64,000 nucleotides of DNA, taken from the NCBI RefSeq assembly GCF_013369485.1, contig NZ_JABWEB010000023.1, positions 17,100 through 81,099 of the forward strand, read 5' to 3'. Origin of the DNA: Massilia sp. BJB1822. GTDB taxonomy: Bacteria > Pseudomonadota > Gammaproteobacteria > Burkholderiales > Burkholderiaceae_D. Below the pieces are notes generated by a model that worked only from the letters and a program-made list of their open reading frames with translations, was not told where the DNA came from and searched no databases. Position 1 is the first letter of the stretch, and every line of letters starts with the position of its first letter. Below, piece after piece: positions 43,638 through 52,213 of this stretch. Made by a program: the position numbers and the translations under genes.

Positions 43638-44474
43638 TTAGTGAGACATCAGAACCGGCAGCGTCATACACTTGAGGATGGTGCGCGTTACGCCGCCGAT
43701 GAGCAGCTGGCGGAAGCGCGCGTGGCCATAGCCGCCCATTACCAGCAGGTCGGCATCGATATCGGCCGCCAGCGACAGCAGCGCATTGCCCACGTCCATG
43801 GTGGTCTGCTGCTCGCTGACTTCAACCTTGATACCGTGGCGGCTTAGATACAGGGCCAGGTCGGCGCCGGGCTGTTCGCCATGCTTGCCGTAGCGCTCAT
43901 CGGGGTTGAAAACGGCCAGCGTCACCAGGTCGGCCGCCTTCAGCATCGGCAGGGCGTTGGCGATGGCGCGCGTGGCTTCCATGCTGGCGTCCCAGGCCAG
44001 CAGCACCTTGCGGCCGACGCGCTCGAACTTGCCCGCATACGGCACCACCAGCACCGGCCGGGCCGAGTTGAGCATCACGTACTCCGGCAGATCGGGGCGG
44101 GCGGCGGCGCGCTTGTCGTCCGGGTCGTACTGGCCGACCACTACGAGGTCTGCGTAGCGCGCCTGCACCATCATGCCGCCATCGGCATCGTCGTCCACGA
44201 TGCGTTTTTCGGCCGAACTGACGCCAGCGGCGCGCGCGAGGGCGTCGAACTGGCTGAGCGAGCTTTGCGCGTCTTCCCGCATCAGGGCCATCTGCGTGGC
44301 CAGGGCCTCGCCGCCCAGCTCAAAGCTGCCGGGCAGGATCAGGCCGAGCGTGCTGGTCAGCGCCGCGCCGATCAAATGGCCGTTGCCGGCATTGGCCAGT
44401 TCGGCGGCGATGCGGATGCGCTGCGGTGCGGCGCGCGACAGGTCGGCATGAACGAGGATGGTTTTATAGCTCAT
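43638..44474 (-). CDS. Universal stress protein with two Usp domains
   Basis: 278 residues in tandem Usp folds (1-140 and 150-278). The second domain has the ATP-binding pattern MGGYGHARFRQLLIGGVT (GxxG...GG-T); the first lacks a clear copy (VGQYDPDD), so only the C-terminal half probably binds ATP. Downstream of the hemerythrin gene (36 bases) and behind an FNR-like box, consistent with low-oxygen stress response. Confidence 0.92.
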   Translation of the reverse strand: MSYKTILVHADLSRAAPQRIRIAAELANAGNGHLIGAALTSTLGLILPGSFELGGEALATQMALMREDAQSSLSQFDALARAAGVSSAEKRIVDDDADGGMMVQARYADLVVVGQYDPDDKRAAARPDLPEYVMLNSARPVLVVPYAGKFERVGRKVLLAWDASMEATRAIANALPMLKAADLVTLAVFNPDERYGKHGEQPGADLALYLSRHGIKVEVSEQQTTMDVGNALLSLAADIDADLLVMGGYGHARFRQLLIGGVTRTILKCMTLPVLMSH

Positions 44475-44509
44475 GTTTACTCCAGACGAAGGGAAAAGGG
44501 TTCAGGGAT

Positions 44510-44929
44510 TCAGGCCGGTGTGGCCGCCGTGCGGGCCTCATGCCAGGCCAGGGCCATGGCCAGCACCGCATCCATGGTCGAAATATGCAGTTCGAACCAG
44601 TCCGGCAGCAGCACGGCGGCACGCCGCGCCGGCCCGTAGTCGCCATGCAGCAGCGCGGCCTGCGAGTGGTGCAGGCCGGCCAGCACGCGCGCATGCTGTT
44701 CGCGGTGGGCGGCCAGGCCGGGAAAGTCGATCGCTTCCATCATGTCTTCTTCCTCGCGGAAGTCGCGGCCGATGGTGTCGCACAGGGCGCCGAAGGCGTG
44801 CTGGAAGCGCTCGTCGTCCAGCGCGGGGAGAATGGCGAACTGGCGCAGCAGGGTGCGGTGCGGCTCGTCGAGGGCCGCAATGCCCAGGGAGCCGGGCTGG
44901 TAGCCGAGGGTGCCGTCAAGTGAGGTCAT
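44510..44929 (-). CDS. Hemerythrin-domain O2-binding protein
   Basis: 139 residues. The four-helix hemerythrin pattern is seen as H in LDEPHRTLLRQF (about 24), E in FREEEDMME (about 60), HREQH (about 75-79) and H in LPDWFELHISTMD (about 114), supplying di-iron ligands. Proteins of this kind sense or buffer oxygen. First gene of the operon with the universal stress protein; an FNR-type site lies about 85 bases upstream. Confidence 0.88.
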   Translation of the reverse strand: MTSLDGTLGYQPGSLGIAALDEPHRTLLRQFAILPALDDERFQHAFGALCDTIGRDFREEEDMMEAIDFPGLAAHREQHARVLAGLHHSQAALLHGDYGPARRAAVLLPDWFELHISTMDAVLAMALAWHEARTAATPA

Positions 44930-45008
44930 GGTCTTCTCCTAACACACGGTTTGGTGTCGCACTGCAAGAGGTACGCAGGCAGTGTCGTATTCCGGACCCG
45001 CAAAGTCC

Positions 45009-45022
45009 TTGATCCAAGTCAA
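45009..45022. promoter_or_regulatory. FNR/ANR-like box upstream of hemerythrin
   Basis: TTGAT-CCAA-GTCAA matches the FNR/ANR consensus TTGAT-N4-ATCAA at 9 of 10 positions. Its centre is about 86 bases from the hemerythrin start, compatible with a class II (-41.5) promoter for the hemerythrin-usp operon. Confidence 0.65.
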
Positions 45023-45056
45023 ATTTCCCCGCCTTGACACCCGGGCGGCATGAGTG

Positions 45057-45072
45057 TGCGACGAATGTCGCA
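45057..45072. promoter_or_regulatory. BlaI-type operator copy 1
   Basis: TGCGAC-GAAT-GTCGCA, a perfect inverted repeat. Together with copy 2 it defines TGYGACRARTGTCGYA; the two centres are 33 bases apart, three helical turns, so bound dimers face the same side. Confidence 0.7.
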
Positions 45073-45080
45073 TAAAGCGC

Positions 45081-45109
45081 TTGCCCCTGTGTGACAAGTG
45101 TCGTACCAT
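45081..45109 (+). promoter_or_regulatory. Promoter of the blaI-blaR operon
   Basis: -35 TTGCCC at 45081-45086, spacer of 17, -10 TACCAT at 45104-45109, 27 bases before the BlaI start codon. Operator copy 2 fills the spacer and overlaps the -10 box. Confidence 0.6.
45090..45105. promoter_or_regulatory. BlaI-type operator copy 2
   Basis: TGTGAC-AAGT-GTCGTA, an imperfect copy of the 45057 palindrome located between the -35 and -10 boxes. Half-sites GTGTCGCA and GTGTCGTA also occur on the hemerythrin side (about 44954 and 44982), hinting that the repressor may touch both promoters. Confidence 0.68.
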
Positions 45110-45136
45110 CATGACTCCAGTCATATAGGAGTGCCG

Positions 45137-45511
45137 ATGCTGATTCCCTCGACAACCGAATTGAGCTTGCTGAAATGCCTGTGGAAGGCGCATCCGCTGA
45201 GCGCGCGCGAGATCCACGAGCGCGTGGCGGAGGAGCTGGCGTGGTCGTATTCGTCCACGCGCAAGACGCTGGAGCGCATGCTGGAAAAGCAGATGGTGCG
45301 CCAGCATTCGGTGCACGGCGTGCATGTGTATGAGGCGACGCTGGAAAAAGTCGCAACCCTGGCCGCCTTCGCCCACGACTTCGGCCGCCGCGTGATGGAG
45401 ATGGACGGCCCGCTGCCGGTCAGCATGTTCACCGGCAGCAAACTGGTGGACAAGGGCGAACTGGCGCAGCTGGAGGACATGCTGCAGGACTGGCCGGCGG
45501 AGGACGAGTAA
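45137..45511 (+). CDS. BlaI/MecI/CopY-family transcriptional repressor
   Basis: 124 residues from ATG 45137 with AGGAG upstream. Winged-HTH with TELSLLKCLWKAHPLSAREI and SSTRKTLERMLEKQMVRQ, followed by a dimerisation helix. Represses its own operon through the palindromes just upstream and is cleaved or released through the BlaR1-like protein encoded next. The start codon of that gene overlaps its stop (TAATG). Confidence 0.92.
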   Translation: MLIPSTTELSLLKCLWKAHPLSAREIHERVAEELAWSYSSTRKTLERMLEKQMVRQHSVHGVHVYEATLEKVATLAAFAHDFGRRVMEMDGPLPVSMFTGSKLVDKGELAQLEDMLQDWPAEDE

Positions 45512-47178
45512 TGGTATCGGATTTCTTCCTGCTCTTCCTTCAGGCCAGCCTGACCAGCATGCTGACCGGCGCGCTGGTATGGGGGCTGTTGCACGTGGCG
45601 GCGCGTTTCTGGCCTGCGCTGGCGCTGGGGCGGCGCGTCTGGCTACTGGCGCAACTGGCCGTTGCCGTCAGCTTTGCCGCCGTGCTGATGCCGGGCAGCG
45701 CCGCTTACAGTCTGCTGCCCGCGATAGAATTGCGCGATGTGCCGCCTTCCAGCATGGCTGCCGATCTCAATGAGGCGGACGCCCATACTGACGATGCGCA
45801 TGACGCAAGCGATGCTGCTGCGATAAGCGGTGCGCCTGGCGCTTCGCGCGCCGCCGCTGCCGATGGCGGCTTCGCATCCGGCCTGCTGATGGCTGGTCAG
45901 GCTTGGCTCGCGGTCTATCTCTGCGGCCTGTTTGCCACCGCCGCGCGCTGGCTGCGCGTGCGCCGCCTGCTGTCCGCTCTGCTGAAGGCATCCTATGCGC
46001 TGGATGCGCGCACGCTGCGCCTGCATCCCGGCTTTGCCCGCGAAGACAGCGCCACCCTGCTGGACCAGGGTTTGCGCATCCATGAAACCAGCGCCCCCAT
46101 CTCGCCGATGCTGCTGGGATGCTTCCAGCCCATGCTGCTGCTGCCCGAACACCTGCGCGGCATGGACCCGGACCAGCAGGAACTCATCGTCGCCCACGAG
46201 CTGACGCACTGGCGCAGCCGCGACCAGCTTTGCCTGCATCTCAGCCTGGCCTTGCAAACCCTGTTCTGGTTCAATCCCGTGTTCTCGCGGCTGCGCGAAA
46301 AGCTCGCGCTGGCCCAGGAACTGGCTTGCGACCGGCGCGTGCTGGCCGGCCGTTCGCCGGTCCAGCATAAGAATTATGCTGCGGCCTTGCTGGGCCAATT
46401 GAAAGTCCAGCAGCAATCCATGCAGACCAGCCAATATGCATCGCTCGCTTTTGGCGGCGACGGCCTGGCGGCGCTGGGCACGCGCATCCGCCTGATCCGC
46501 CAACCGCTGGCCGCGCGCTTGAACTGGGCGGGCCGCGTTTCGCTGACGGCATCGCTATGCACTCTGCTTGGCGCCAGCATCCTATTGCAGCCAGCGTTTG
46601 CCTGGCGTGGCGAAGAGCAGAGCAGCACTGGCGTTGCCATTTCTGCCGCTGCTACGATCGCCGCAAGTCCATCCAGTGCTGTTGCCGGCGTGGCTGGCGC
46701 GGCGCAATGGCTCAAACCCGTGCGCGATGGCCGCGTCAGCAGCTTCTTTGGTGTGCCCCGCAAGAGTGCCGGCAGCATTCACCATGGCGTCGACTTCGCG
46801 GCCAGGACGGGCACCGAGGTGCGCGCGGTGGCCGACGGCGTGGTGGTCGAATCCACCGACCTGTATGCAGGGCAGGAAAAATACGGCAAGGTCGTCGTCA
46901 TCGAACATGCGGATGGTTTGCGCAGCCTGTATGCCCACCTCGACAGCCGTTCGGTGCGTTCCGGCGCAAGCGTCAAGGCTGGCCAGTTGATTGCCCGTTC
47001 CGGCGCCAGCGGCCGCGTCTCCGGTCCTCATCTGCACCTGGAAGCCTTGAAGAATGGCCAGCATATCGATCCGCAAACCCTGATCGCCAATCTGGAGCAG
47101 GGCGCGTTCAAGTCCGCGCTGCGCAAGCGCGACGCCGCTAATCTTCCACCCAGCGGATTGCCGGCCAGCAGCAGTTAA
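45511..47178 (+). CDS. BlaR1-type M56 metallopeptidase fused to an M23 (LytM) peptidase domain
   Basis: 555 residues. N-terminal membrane helices (1-75, 125-150) are followed by the M56 zinc-protease core: HELTHW (about 230-235) and QELACDRRVL (third ligand region, about 270). Another membrane helix lies about 345-365, then a periplasmic M23 domain with HHGVDFA (HxxxD, about 427) and SGPHLHLEALKNG (HxH, about 508). BlaR1 proteins usually carry a penicillin-binding sensor here; this one has a peptidoglycan hydrolase-like domain instead. It could sense or cut muropeptides and signal to BlaI by proteolysis. Function of the fusion is inference. Confidence 0.88.
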   Translation: MVSDFFLLFLQASLTSMLTGALVWGLLHVAARFWPALALGRRVWLLAQLAVAVSFAAVLMPGSAAYSLLPAIELRDVPPSSMAADLNEADAHTDDAHDASDAAAISGAPGASRAAAADGGFASGLLMAGQAWLAVYLCGLFATAARWLRVRRLLSALLKASYALDARTLRLHPGFAREDSATLLDQGLRIHETSAPISPMLLGCFQPMLLLPEHLRGMDPDQQELIVAHELTHWRSRDQLCLHLSLALQTLFWFNPVFSRLREKLALAQELACDRRVLAGRSPVQHKNYAAALLGQLKVQQQSMQTSQYASLAFGGDGLAALGTRIRLIRQPLAARLNWAGRVSLTASLCTLLGASILLQPAFAWRGEEQSSTGVAISAAATIAASPSSAVAGVAGAAQWLKPVRDGRVSSFFGVPRKSAGSIHHGVDFAARTGTEVRAVADGVVVESTDLYAGQEKYGKVVVIEHADGLRSLYAHLDSRSVRSGASVKAGQLIARSGASGRVSGPHLHLEALKNGQHIDPQTLIANLEQGAFKSALRKRDAANLPPSGLPASSS

Positions 47179-47310
47179 ATCCCCGGTGCCGTCCATGGCG
47201 CGGCGGCACCCATCCCCCACTTAAACAAACTAAATCGCGGCTGCGGCCTGGCGAGGCGGGCTTTCGCTCGTCCCTTGCGGCCGGAGCACGCCGAAAGAAA
47301 AGGAGAACTT

Positions 47311-49467
47311 ATGCAGATCATGCGTTGCGCCATCGCCGGTGCGCTGGCCCTGTTGCCCGCCGCCGCGCGGGCCGCCGACCAAACCGCCAGCCAGCCTATG
47401 GACAAAATCCAGGTCATGGGCAGCAAGCTCGAACAGCGGCGCCAGGAAACCGCCAGCACCCTGCTGGTGGGCCATGAGGAGTTGATGAAACAGGGCGACC
47501 GCTCGCTGGCCGAGGCGTTGAAACGCATTCCCGGCATCAGTCTCGGCGACGGCGGCGGAGGCAAGGGCAGCGAGATCCGCATGCGGGGACTGGGCAGCGG
47601 CTATGTGCAGATTCTGCTGAACGGCATGGCCGTGCCGAACGGCTTTTCCCTCGACTCGATCGCGCCGGATCTGATCGAGCGCGTAGAGGTGGTGCAGGCA
47701 GCCAGCGCGGAACTGGGCACGCAGGCCATCGCCGGCACCATCAATATCGTGCTGCGCAAGGTGGCCTCGCGGCCGGTGCAGGAACTCAAACTGACGCTGG
47801 GCCGGCAATGGCAGCACCTTCTGCCTGGCTTGAACGGCCAGATATCGGGCAAGACCGACAGCTATTCCTATCTGGTGGGACTGGACCTGCAGCGCTCCGT
47901 GGAGGATGAGCCGCGCCTGGTGGACGATATCCAGCACGGCCGGCAAGGCGGCTTGACGCATTGGCGCATCCGCGACGAACGCGAAATCAATAGCGCCAAT
48001 ATGCTCAATCTGTCGCCCCGCATCAGCTGGAATCTCGGCGAGGGCGAAACACTGACCTCGCAGAGCTTCATCGGCGCTACGCGCCGCAAGGTGGCGATCT
48101 CCGGACAGGAGCGGCTGATCGCGGGCGAGGCCGGCGAGTATCCGGACGGCGGCAGTGTCTTTCGCGGCAAGACCCTGATGCTGCGCAGCGACCTGCATTG
48201 GCAGCGCGAGCTGGAGGCGGGCGGCAGCACGGAATACAAATTTGGCATCCAGCACAATCCACGTCGCACGGAATACGATTTTGGCGGCCATCCCAGCAGC
48301 CCGGGCCTCCCATTGCGCCGCCATGTCAGCGCCGATGTGAACGAAACTGGCGTCACCGCCTCCGGCAAATACGCGGCGCAGCCCAGCGGCGGCCACGCGC
48401 TGAGCGCTGGCTGGGAGCTGGCGCATATCCGCCGCTCGCAAGACCGTATCGAAAACGAATACTTCGCCACGGGCGCGGTCGTGCCGGTGCCTGACGAGCG
48501 CTTCAAGGGCAGCAGCAAGCGTTTCGCTGCCTATGTGCAGGACGAATGGGAGCTGTCGCCCGCATGGGCTTTTTCGCTCGGACTGCGCGGCGAGCTGCTG
48601 GAAACCACGATTCAGGACCGTCAGCAGCAGGACATCAGCAAGCGCTCCCCAATCTTGAGTCCCATCCTGCAGGCAGCGTATAAGCCATCGGCAGAGCATA
48701 AATGGCGTGCAGGCGTTGCGCGCACCTACAAGGCGCCGGCCATGTCGCAGCTCTTCCCGCGCCGTTTCACCATCGACGCCAACAACAGCGCCGTCCGGCC
48801 CGATATCCAGGGCAATCCCGACCTGCGTCCGGAACGCGCGTGGGGGCTGGATGCGGGCTACGAGCGCTATGTGGGCAAGAATGGCCTGCTGGCGGCCAGC
48901 GTATTCGTGCGCCGTATCGACGACGTGATCCTGCCCCTGCTGGTCAAGGAGGGCGCACGCTGGCTCGCCACGCCCACCAACCAGGGCCAGGCCAATGTGC
49001 ATGGTTTCACGCTGGAGGCCAAGTTGCCGCTGGCCTCCTTCATGGCCGATGCGCCGCCCTTGGCCTTGAACGCCAATCTGACGCGCAACTGGTCGCGTGT
49101 GAAGCATCTGCCAGGTCCCGACAACCGCCTGGCCCAGCAACAACCCGTCAGCGCCAATCTCGGAATCGAATACAGCAAGGGCCAGCTTGACCTGGGCGCC
49201 GATTTCAATTATCAAGGCGGCGGCAGGTCGCAGATCGGCATCGATACCTCCAGCGTGAATCCCGCTTCGCGAGAGCTGGACGTCTACGGCATATGGAAAC
49301 TGGAAGGCGGCAGCCGCCTGCGGATCGGCGTCAGCAACCTGCTGCACCGCGACCAGGTATCGCGCGAGGAATATTTGGCGCAGGCATTTTTCCGCGAGCA
49401 GATCAGCACCGCGCGCAGCGGCGCCGTGCTGCGCATCACTTACGAATTCGGTAAAAGCAAGGAATGA
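47311..49467 (+). CDS. TonB-dependent outer-membrane receptor
   Basis: 718 residues from ATG 47311 behind AAGGAGA; signal peptide MRCAIAGALALLPAAARA. Plug: QGDRSLAEALKRIPGIS, IRMRGLGSGYVQILLNG, QAIAGTINIVLRK; the barrel ends with VLRITYEFGKSKE. Paralogue of the receptor at 30359. Lies between BlaR and an acyltransferase gene; the stop overlaps the possible start of the latter. Ligand unknown. Confidence 0.9.
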   Translation: MQIMRCAIAGALALLPAAARAADQTASQPMDKIQVMGSKLEQRRQETASTLLVGHEELMKQGDRSLAEALKRIPGISLGDGGGGKGSEIRMRGLGSGYVQILLNGMAVPNGFSLDSIAPDLIERVEVVQAASAELGTQAIAGTINIVLRKVASRPVQELKLTLGRQWQHLLPGLNGQISGKTDSYSYLVGLDLQRSVEDEPRLVDDIQHGRQGGLTHWRIRDEREINSANMLNLSPRISWNLGEGETLTSQSFIGATRRKVAISGQERLIAGEAGEYPDGGSVFRGKTLMLRSDLHWQRELEAGGSTEYKFGIQHNPRRTEYDFGGHPSSPGLPLRRHVSADVNETGVTASGKYAAQPSGGHALSAGWELAHIRRSQDRIENEYFATGAVVPVPDERFKGSSKRFAAYVQDEWELSPAWAFSLGLRGELLETTIQDRQQQDISKRSPILSPILQAAYKPSAEHKWRAGVARTYKAPAMSQLFPRRFTIDANNSAVRPDIQGNPDLRPERAWGLDAGYERYVGKNGLLAASVFVRRIDDVILPLLVKEGARWLATPTNQGQANVHGFTLEAKLPLASFMADAPPLALNANLTRNWSRVKHLPGPDNRLAQQQPVSANLGIEYSKGQLDLGADFNYQGGGRSQIGIDTSSVNPASRELDVYGIWKLEGGSRLRIGVSNLLHRDQVSREEYLAQAFFREQISTARSGAVLRITYEFGKSKE

Positions 49468-49469
49468 CT

Positions 49470-50663
49470 ATGGTACAAGCAAGCCCGCTGCGCAACGCGC
49501 GCATCGACCTCCTGCGCGGCGTGGCGATCAGCTGCGTCCTGCTGTTGCACTTTACGCTGGCTTACGGGCTGAAAGACAGCCCGCTCGGCACGTTGATCCC
49601 GCACAAGCTGCTGGGCGCCATGGTCTATAACGGCAACTACGGCGTCACCATCTTCTTCGTGATTTCGGGCTTTCTGATCACTTCGGGCGTGCTGCAGCGC
49701 TGGGGAAGCCTGAGCCGCATCGATATGCGCAGCTTCTATGCCTATCGCGCGGCGCGCATCCTGCCGCCTTTGCTGGTGGCCCTCGCCATCGTCGTCGCAC
49801 TGGGCAGCATCGGCGTGCCGCATTTCAGTAATACCGACGGGGGCAACAATCTGCCCGCCTCGCATTTCCTGCTGGGCGCGGGTTCGGTGCTCACTTTCTG
49901 GCACAACGTTCTGATGCAGTCGTATGGCTATTTCAACTACTGCCTGAACGTGTACTGGTCGCTGTCGGTGGAGGAGGTGTTCTATCTGGCGCTGCCGCCT
50001 GCCTGCCTGGTCCTGCGCCGCAACTGGCTGTTCGTGGCCCTGTGCCTGCTGCTGGTGCTGTACGCGCCGCTCTACCGCGCCGCCCATGCCGACAACGAAA
50101 TCTACTATATGTATGCCTACCAGGCCTGCTTCGACGCAATCGCTATCGGTTGCCTGACCGCCTTGCTGGCGCTCCGCGCACCGTTGCTGCTTCAGTGGCG
50201 GCGACCGCTACGTCTTGGCGCGGTGGCTGGCATGGCGGCGGTTTACCTGATCGGCTTCGGCGGGCACGAGGCGCTGGGCTTCAGCATGATGGCCTTGTGC
50301 GCCGCGCTTTACCTGTACACGGCGGCGGGCGATGCCCGGCCGACGCTGTGCTCTGGTGGCCTGGGTGTGGTGTTGCGCTGGGCCGGGCGGCATAGCTACG
50401 AGCTGTATCTCTTCCATGTGATCGTGCTGGCCCTGATGCGCAATGTGCTGAACAAAAAGGAGCTGACGTATGCCAGCCGCCTGCCGTGGTTCCTGCTGTT
50501 TTTGCTGCTCAGTGGTGCACTGGCGTGGCTGGTGGCGCGCTACCTGGCGGAACCGGCCAGTCGCCGCATCCGCGCCTGGGCCGATGGACGTGCCCAATCA
50601 CCAGCGCAGGCTGGAGAACTGCCGGGCAAGATGGTCGATCAGAAGACGGGTACGGGCCGGTAA
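49470..50663 (+). CDS. Acyltransferase 3 family membrane protein (OafA/YrhL-like)
   Basis: About 397 residues. Start taken at ATG 49470 because AAGGA is properly spaced; ATG 49464 overlapping the receptor stop is the alternative. Conserved N-terminal RIDLLRGVAISCVLLLHF with catalytic-type His at about 29; FFVISGFLIT (about 62-71); and YCLNVYWSLSVEEVFY (about 150). About ten membrane helices. Acetylates or acylates sugars of surface polysaccharides. Convergent with, and overlapping by 66 bases, the LysR gene. Confidence 0.9.
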   Translation: MVQASPLRNARIDLLRGVAISCVLLLHFTLAYGLKDSPLGTLIPHKLLGAMVYNGNYGVTIFFVISGFLITSGVLQRWGSLSRIDMRSFYAYRAARILPPLLVALAIVVALGSIGVPHFSNTDGGNNLPASHFLLGAGSVLTFWHNVLMQSYGYFNYCLNVYWSLSVEEVFYLALPPACLVLRRNWLFVALCLLLVLYAPLYRAAHADNEIYYMYAYQACFDAIAIGCLTALLALRAPLLLQWRRPLRLGAVAGMAAVYLIGFGGHEALGFSMMALCAALYLYTAAGDARPTLCSGGLGVVLRWAGRHSYELYLFHVIVLALMRNVLNKKELTYASRLPWFLLFLLLSGALAWLVARYLAEPASRRIRAWADGRAQSPAQAGELPGKMVDQKTGTGR

Positions 50664-51491
50664 CCGCGCGCTGGCATGCCAGACCGCCTGCACCGGTATT
50701 GGCGGCGGCTCGTAGTCGGCCAGCATCAGTGCCACCCTGCCTTCGTCGAGCAGGCGGCGCACCTGCCAGTAGGGCGCCATGCCGGCGCCCATGCCGCAAG
50801 CCACCGCCTCGTTGCAGGCAGCTGCATCGTTGGCGCGGAAAGCACCCGCCACCCGCACATGCCTGACTTCGCCATCGAGCATATAGGGCCAGCGGTTGCC
50901 ATCCCGGCCGATGGTGCGTACCACGCAGGGCAGGTTTGCCAGCGCTTCCGGTGTTTCGGGCTGGCCGTGCGCGCGCAGCCAGGACGGGCTGGCGAAGAAG
51001 ACGCGCCGCAGATTGGCCAGCGGGCGCGCATGCAGCGAGGAGTCGGGCAGGGCGCCCAGCCGGATCGCCAGATCGAGTTTGTCGGCCACCAGATCGGCAT
51101 GCCGGTCGCCCAATACCAGATCGATTTTCACCTCGGGCCAGCGCTGCATGAAGCTGGCGGCCATGCCAGCCAGATAGGTGGAGCCGAACAGCGCCGGACC
51201 GCCGACGCGCAGGCTGCCGCTGACCACCCTGGTTTCGCTGCGCACTTCGGCGCGGGCGGCGGCGATGTCGGCCAGGACCAGCCGCATGCGCTCATAAAAG
51301 GCGGCGCCGGCCGGCGTGGCGTGCAGCTTGCGCGTGGTGCGCTGGATCAGCTGCGCGCCCAGTGCAGCTTCCAGCGCGGCCAGGGAGCGGCTGACCGATT
51401 GCAGCGAACGCCCGCTATTGCGCGCCGCCGCCGTCAGCGAGCCGGCATCGACGATGGCGATGAAGTTGAGATAGTCGTCCAGGCTTTCCAT
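50598..51491 (-). CDS. LysR-family regulator (CrgA/DhcR-like)
   Basis: 297 residues. HTH: VDAGSLTAAARNSGRSLQSVSRSLAALE with LGAQLIQRTTRKLHATPAG. Divergent from the phzF remnant at 51570, which was probably its target. Confidence 0.9.
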   Translation of the reverse strand: MESLDDYLNFIAIVDAGSLTAAARNSGRSLQSVSRSLAALEAALGAQLIQRTTRKLHATPAGAAFYERMRLVLADIAAARAEVRSETRVVSGSLRVGGPALFGSTYLAGMAASFMQRWPEVKIDLVLGDRHADLVADKLDLAIRLGALPDSSLHARPLANLRRVFFASPSWLRAHGQPETPEALANLPCVVRTIGRDGNRWPYMLDGEVRHVRVAGAFRANDAAACNEAVACGMGAGMAPYWQVRRLLDEGRVALMLADYEPPPIPVQAVWHASARLPARTRLLIDHLARQFSSLRW

Positions 51492-51569
51492 GATTCTCCC
51501 GATTTTCGGGATAGTCTATCACTCTGGATATGGATTGTTTCGAATATGATTCATAATTAAGCTGGCTGC

Positions 51570-52213
51570 ATGAATCCTAAAACTTCCCCTGCCACCGTGC
51601 GCTTGGCCCATATCGATTCCTTCACCCGCACGCCGTTCCGGGGCAATCCGGCGGGCGTGGTGCTCGACGCGGACGGCCTTTCCAGTCAGCAGATGCAGGA
51701 TATCGCGCACGAGCTGCGCCATTCCGAAACCGCTTTCGTGCTCAAGCCCCACGGCCAGGACCACGATCTGCATATCCGCTATTTCACGCCTTCGGTCGAG
51801 GTGCCGGTATGCGGCCACGCGACCATTGCAGCCCACTATGCGCGGGCCTGCCAGTGCGTCCGGACTCCGCCGCCCTGAGTGCGATCAGCCGCGATATCGG
51901 CTGCAACGGCTTCTATCCCTTCGTAGTGCGGGATGACGCGAGCACCGAGGGCCGCATGTTCGCCCCCGCCATCGGCATCGCCGAAGACCCGGTTACGGGC
52001 AATGCCAACGGCCCTTTGGGCGCCTACATCGCACGCCATGGCCTGCTGCCGCATGATGGACGCCGCCTGAGCTTTGACGGCCATCAGGGCCGGGTCTTGC
52101 GCCGCGATGGCGTGGTGCGGGTGATGGTGGAGATAGAGGAGGGCGAAGCAATCAGCGTCGCCATCGCTGGCGACGCGGTGCAGTTGTTCTCGGCCGATCT
52201 GCGCGTGGGCTAA
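51570..52213 (+). pseudogene. PhzF-family isomerase gene, internal deletion and frameshift
   Basis: The first 95 codons encode the PhzF N-terminus (HIDSFTRTPFRGNPAGVVLD; ELRHSETAFVL; VEVPVCGHATIAAHYARA with the GHAT motif) and then run into a short wrong-frame tail ending at 51878. A second frame from about 51850 gives SAISRDIGCNGFYPFVVRD, GRMFAPAIGIAEDPVTGNAN and the rest of the C-terminal half to 52213. Compared with the usual about 290 residues, some 80-90 residues in the middle are missing and the frames do not match. So one deletion at about 51845-51860 inactivated the gene. Confidence 0.85.
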
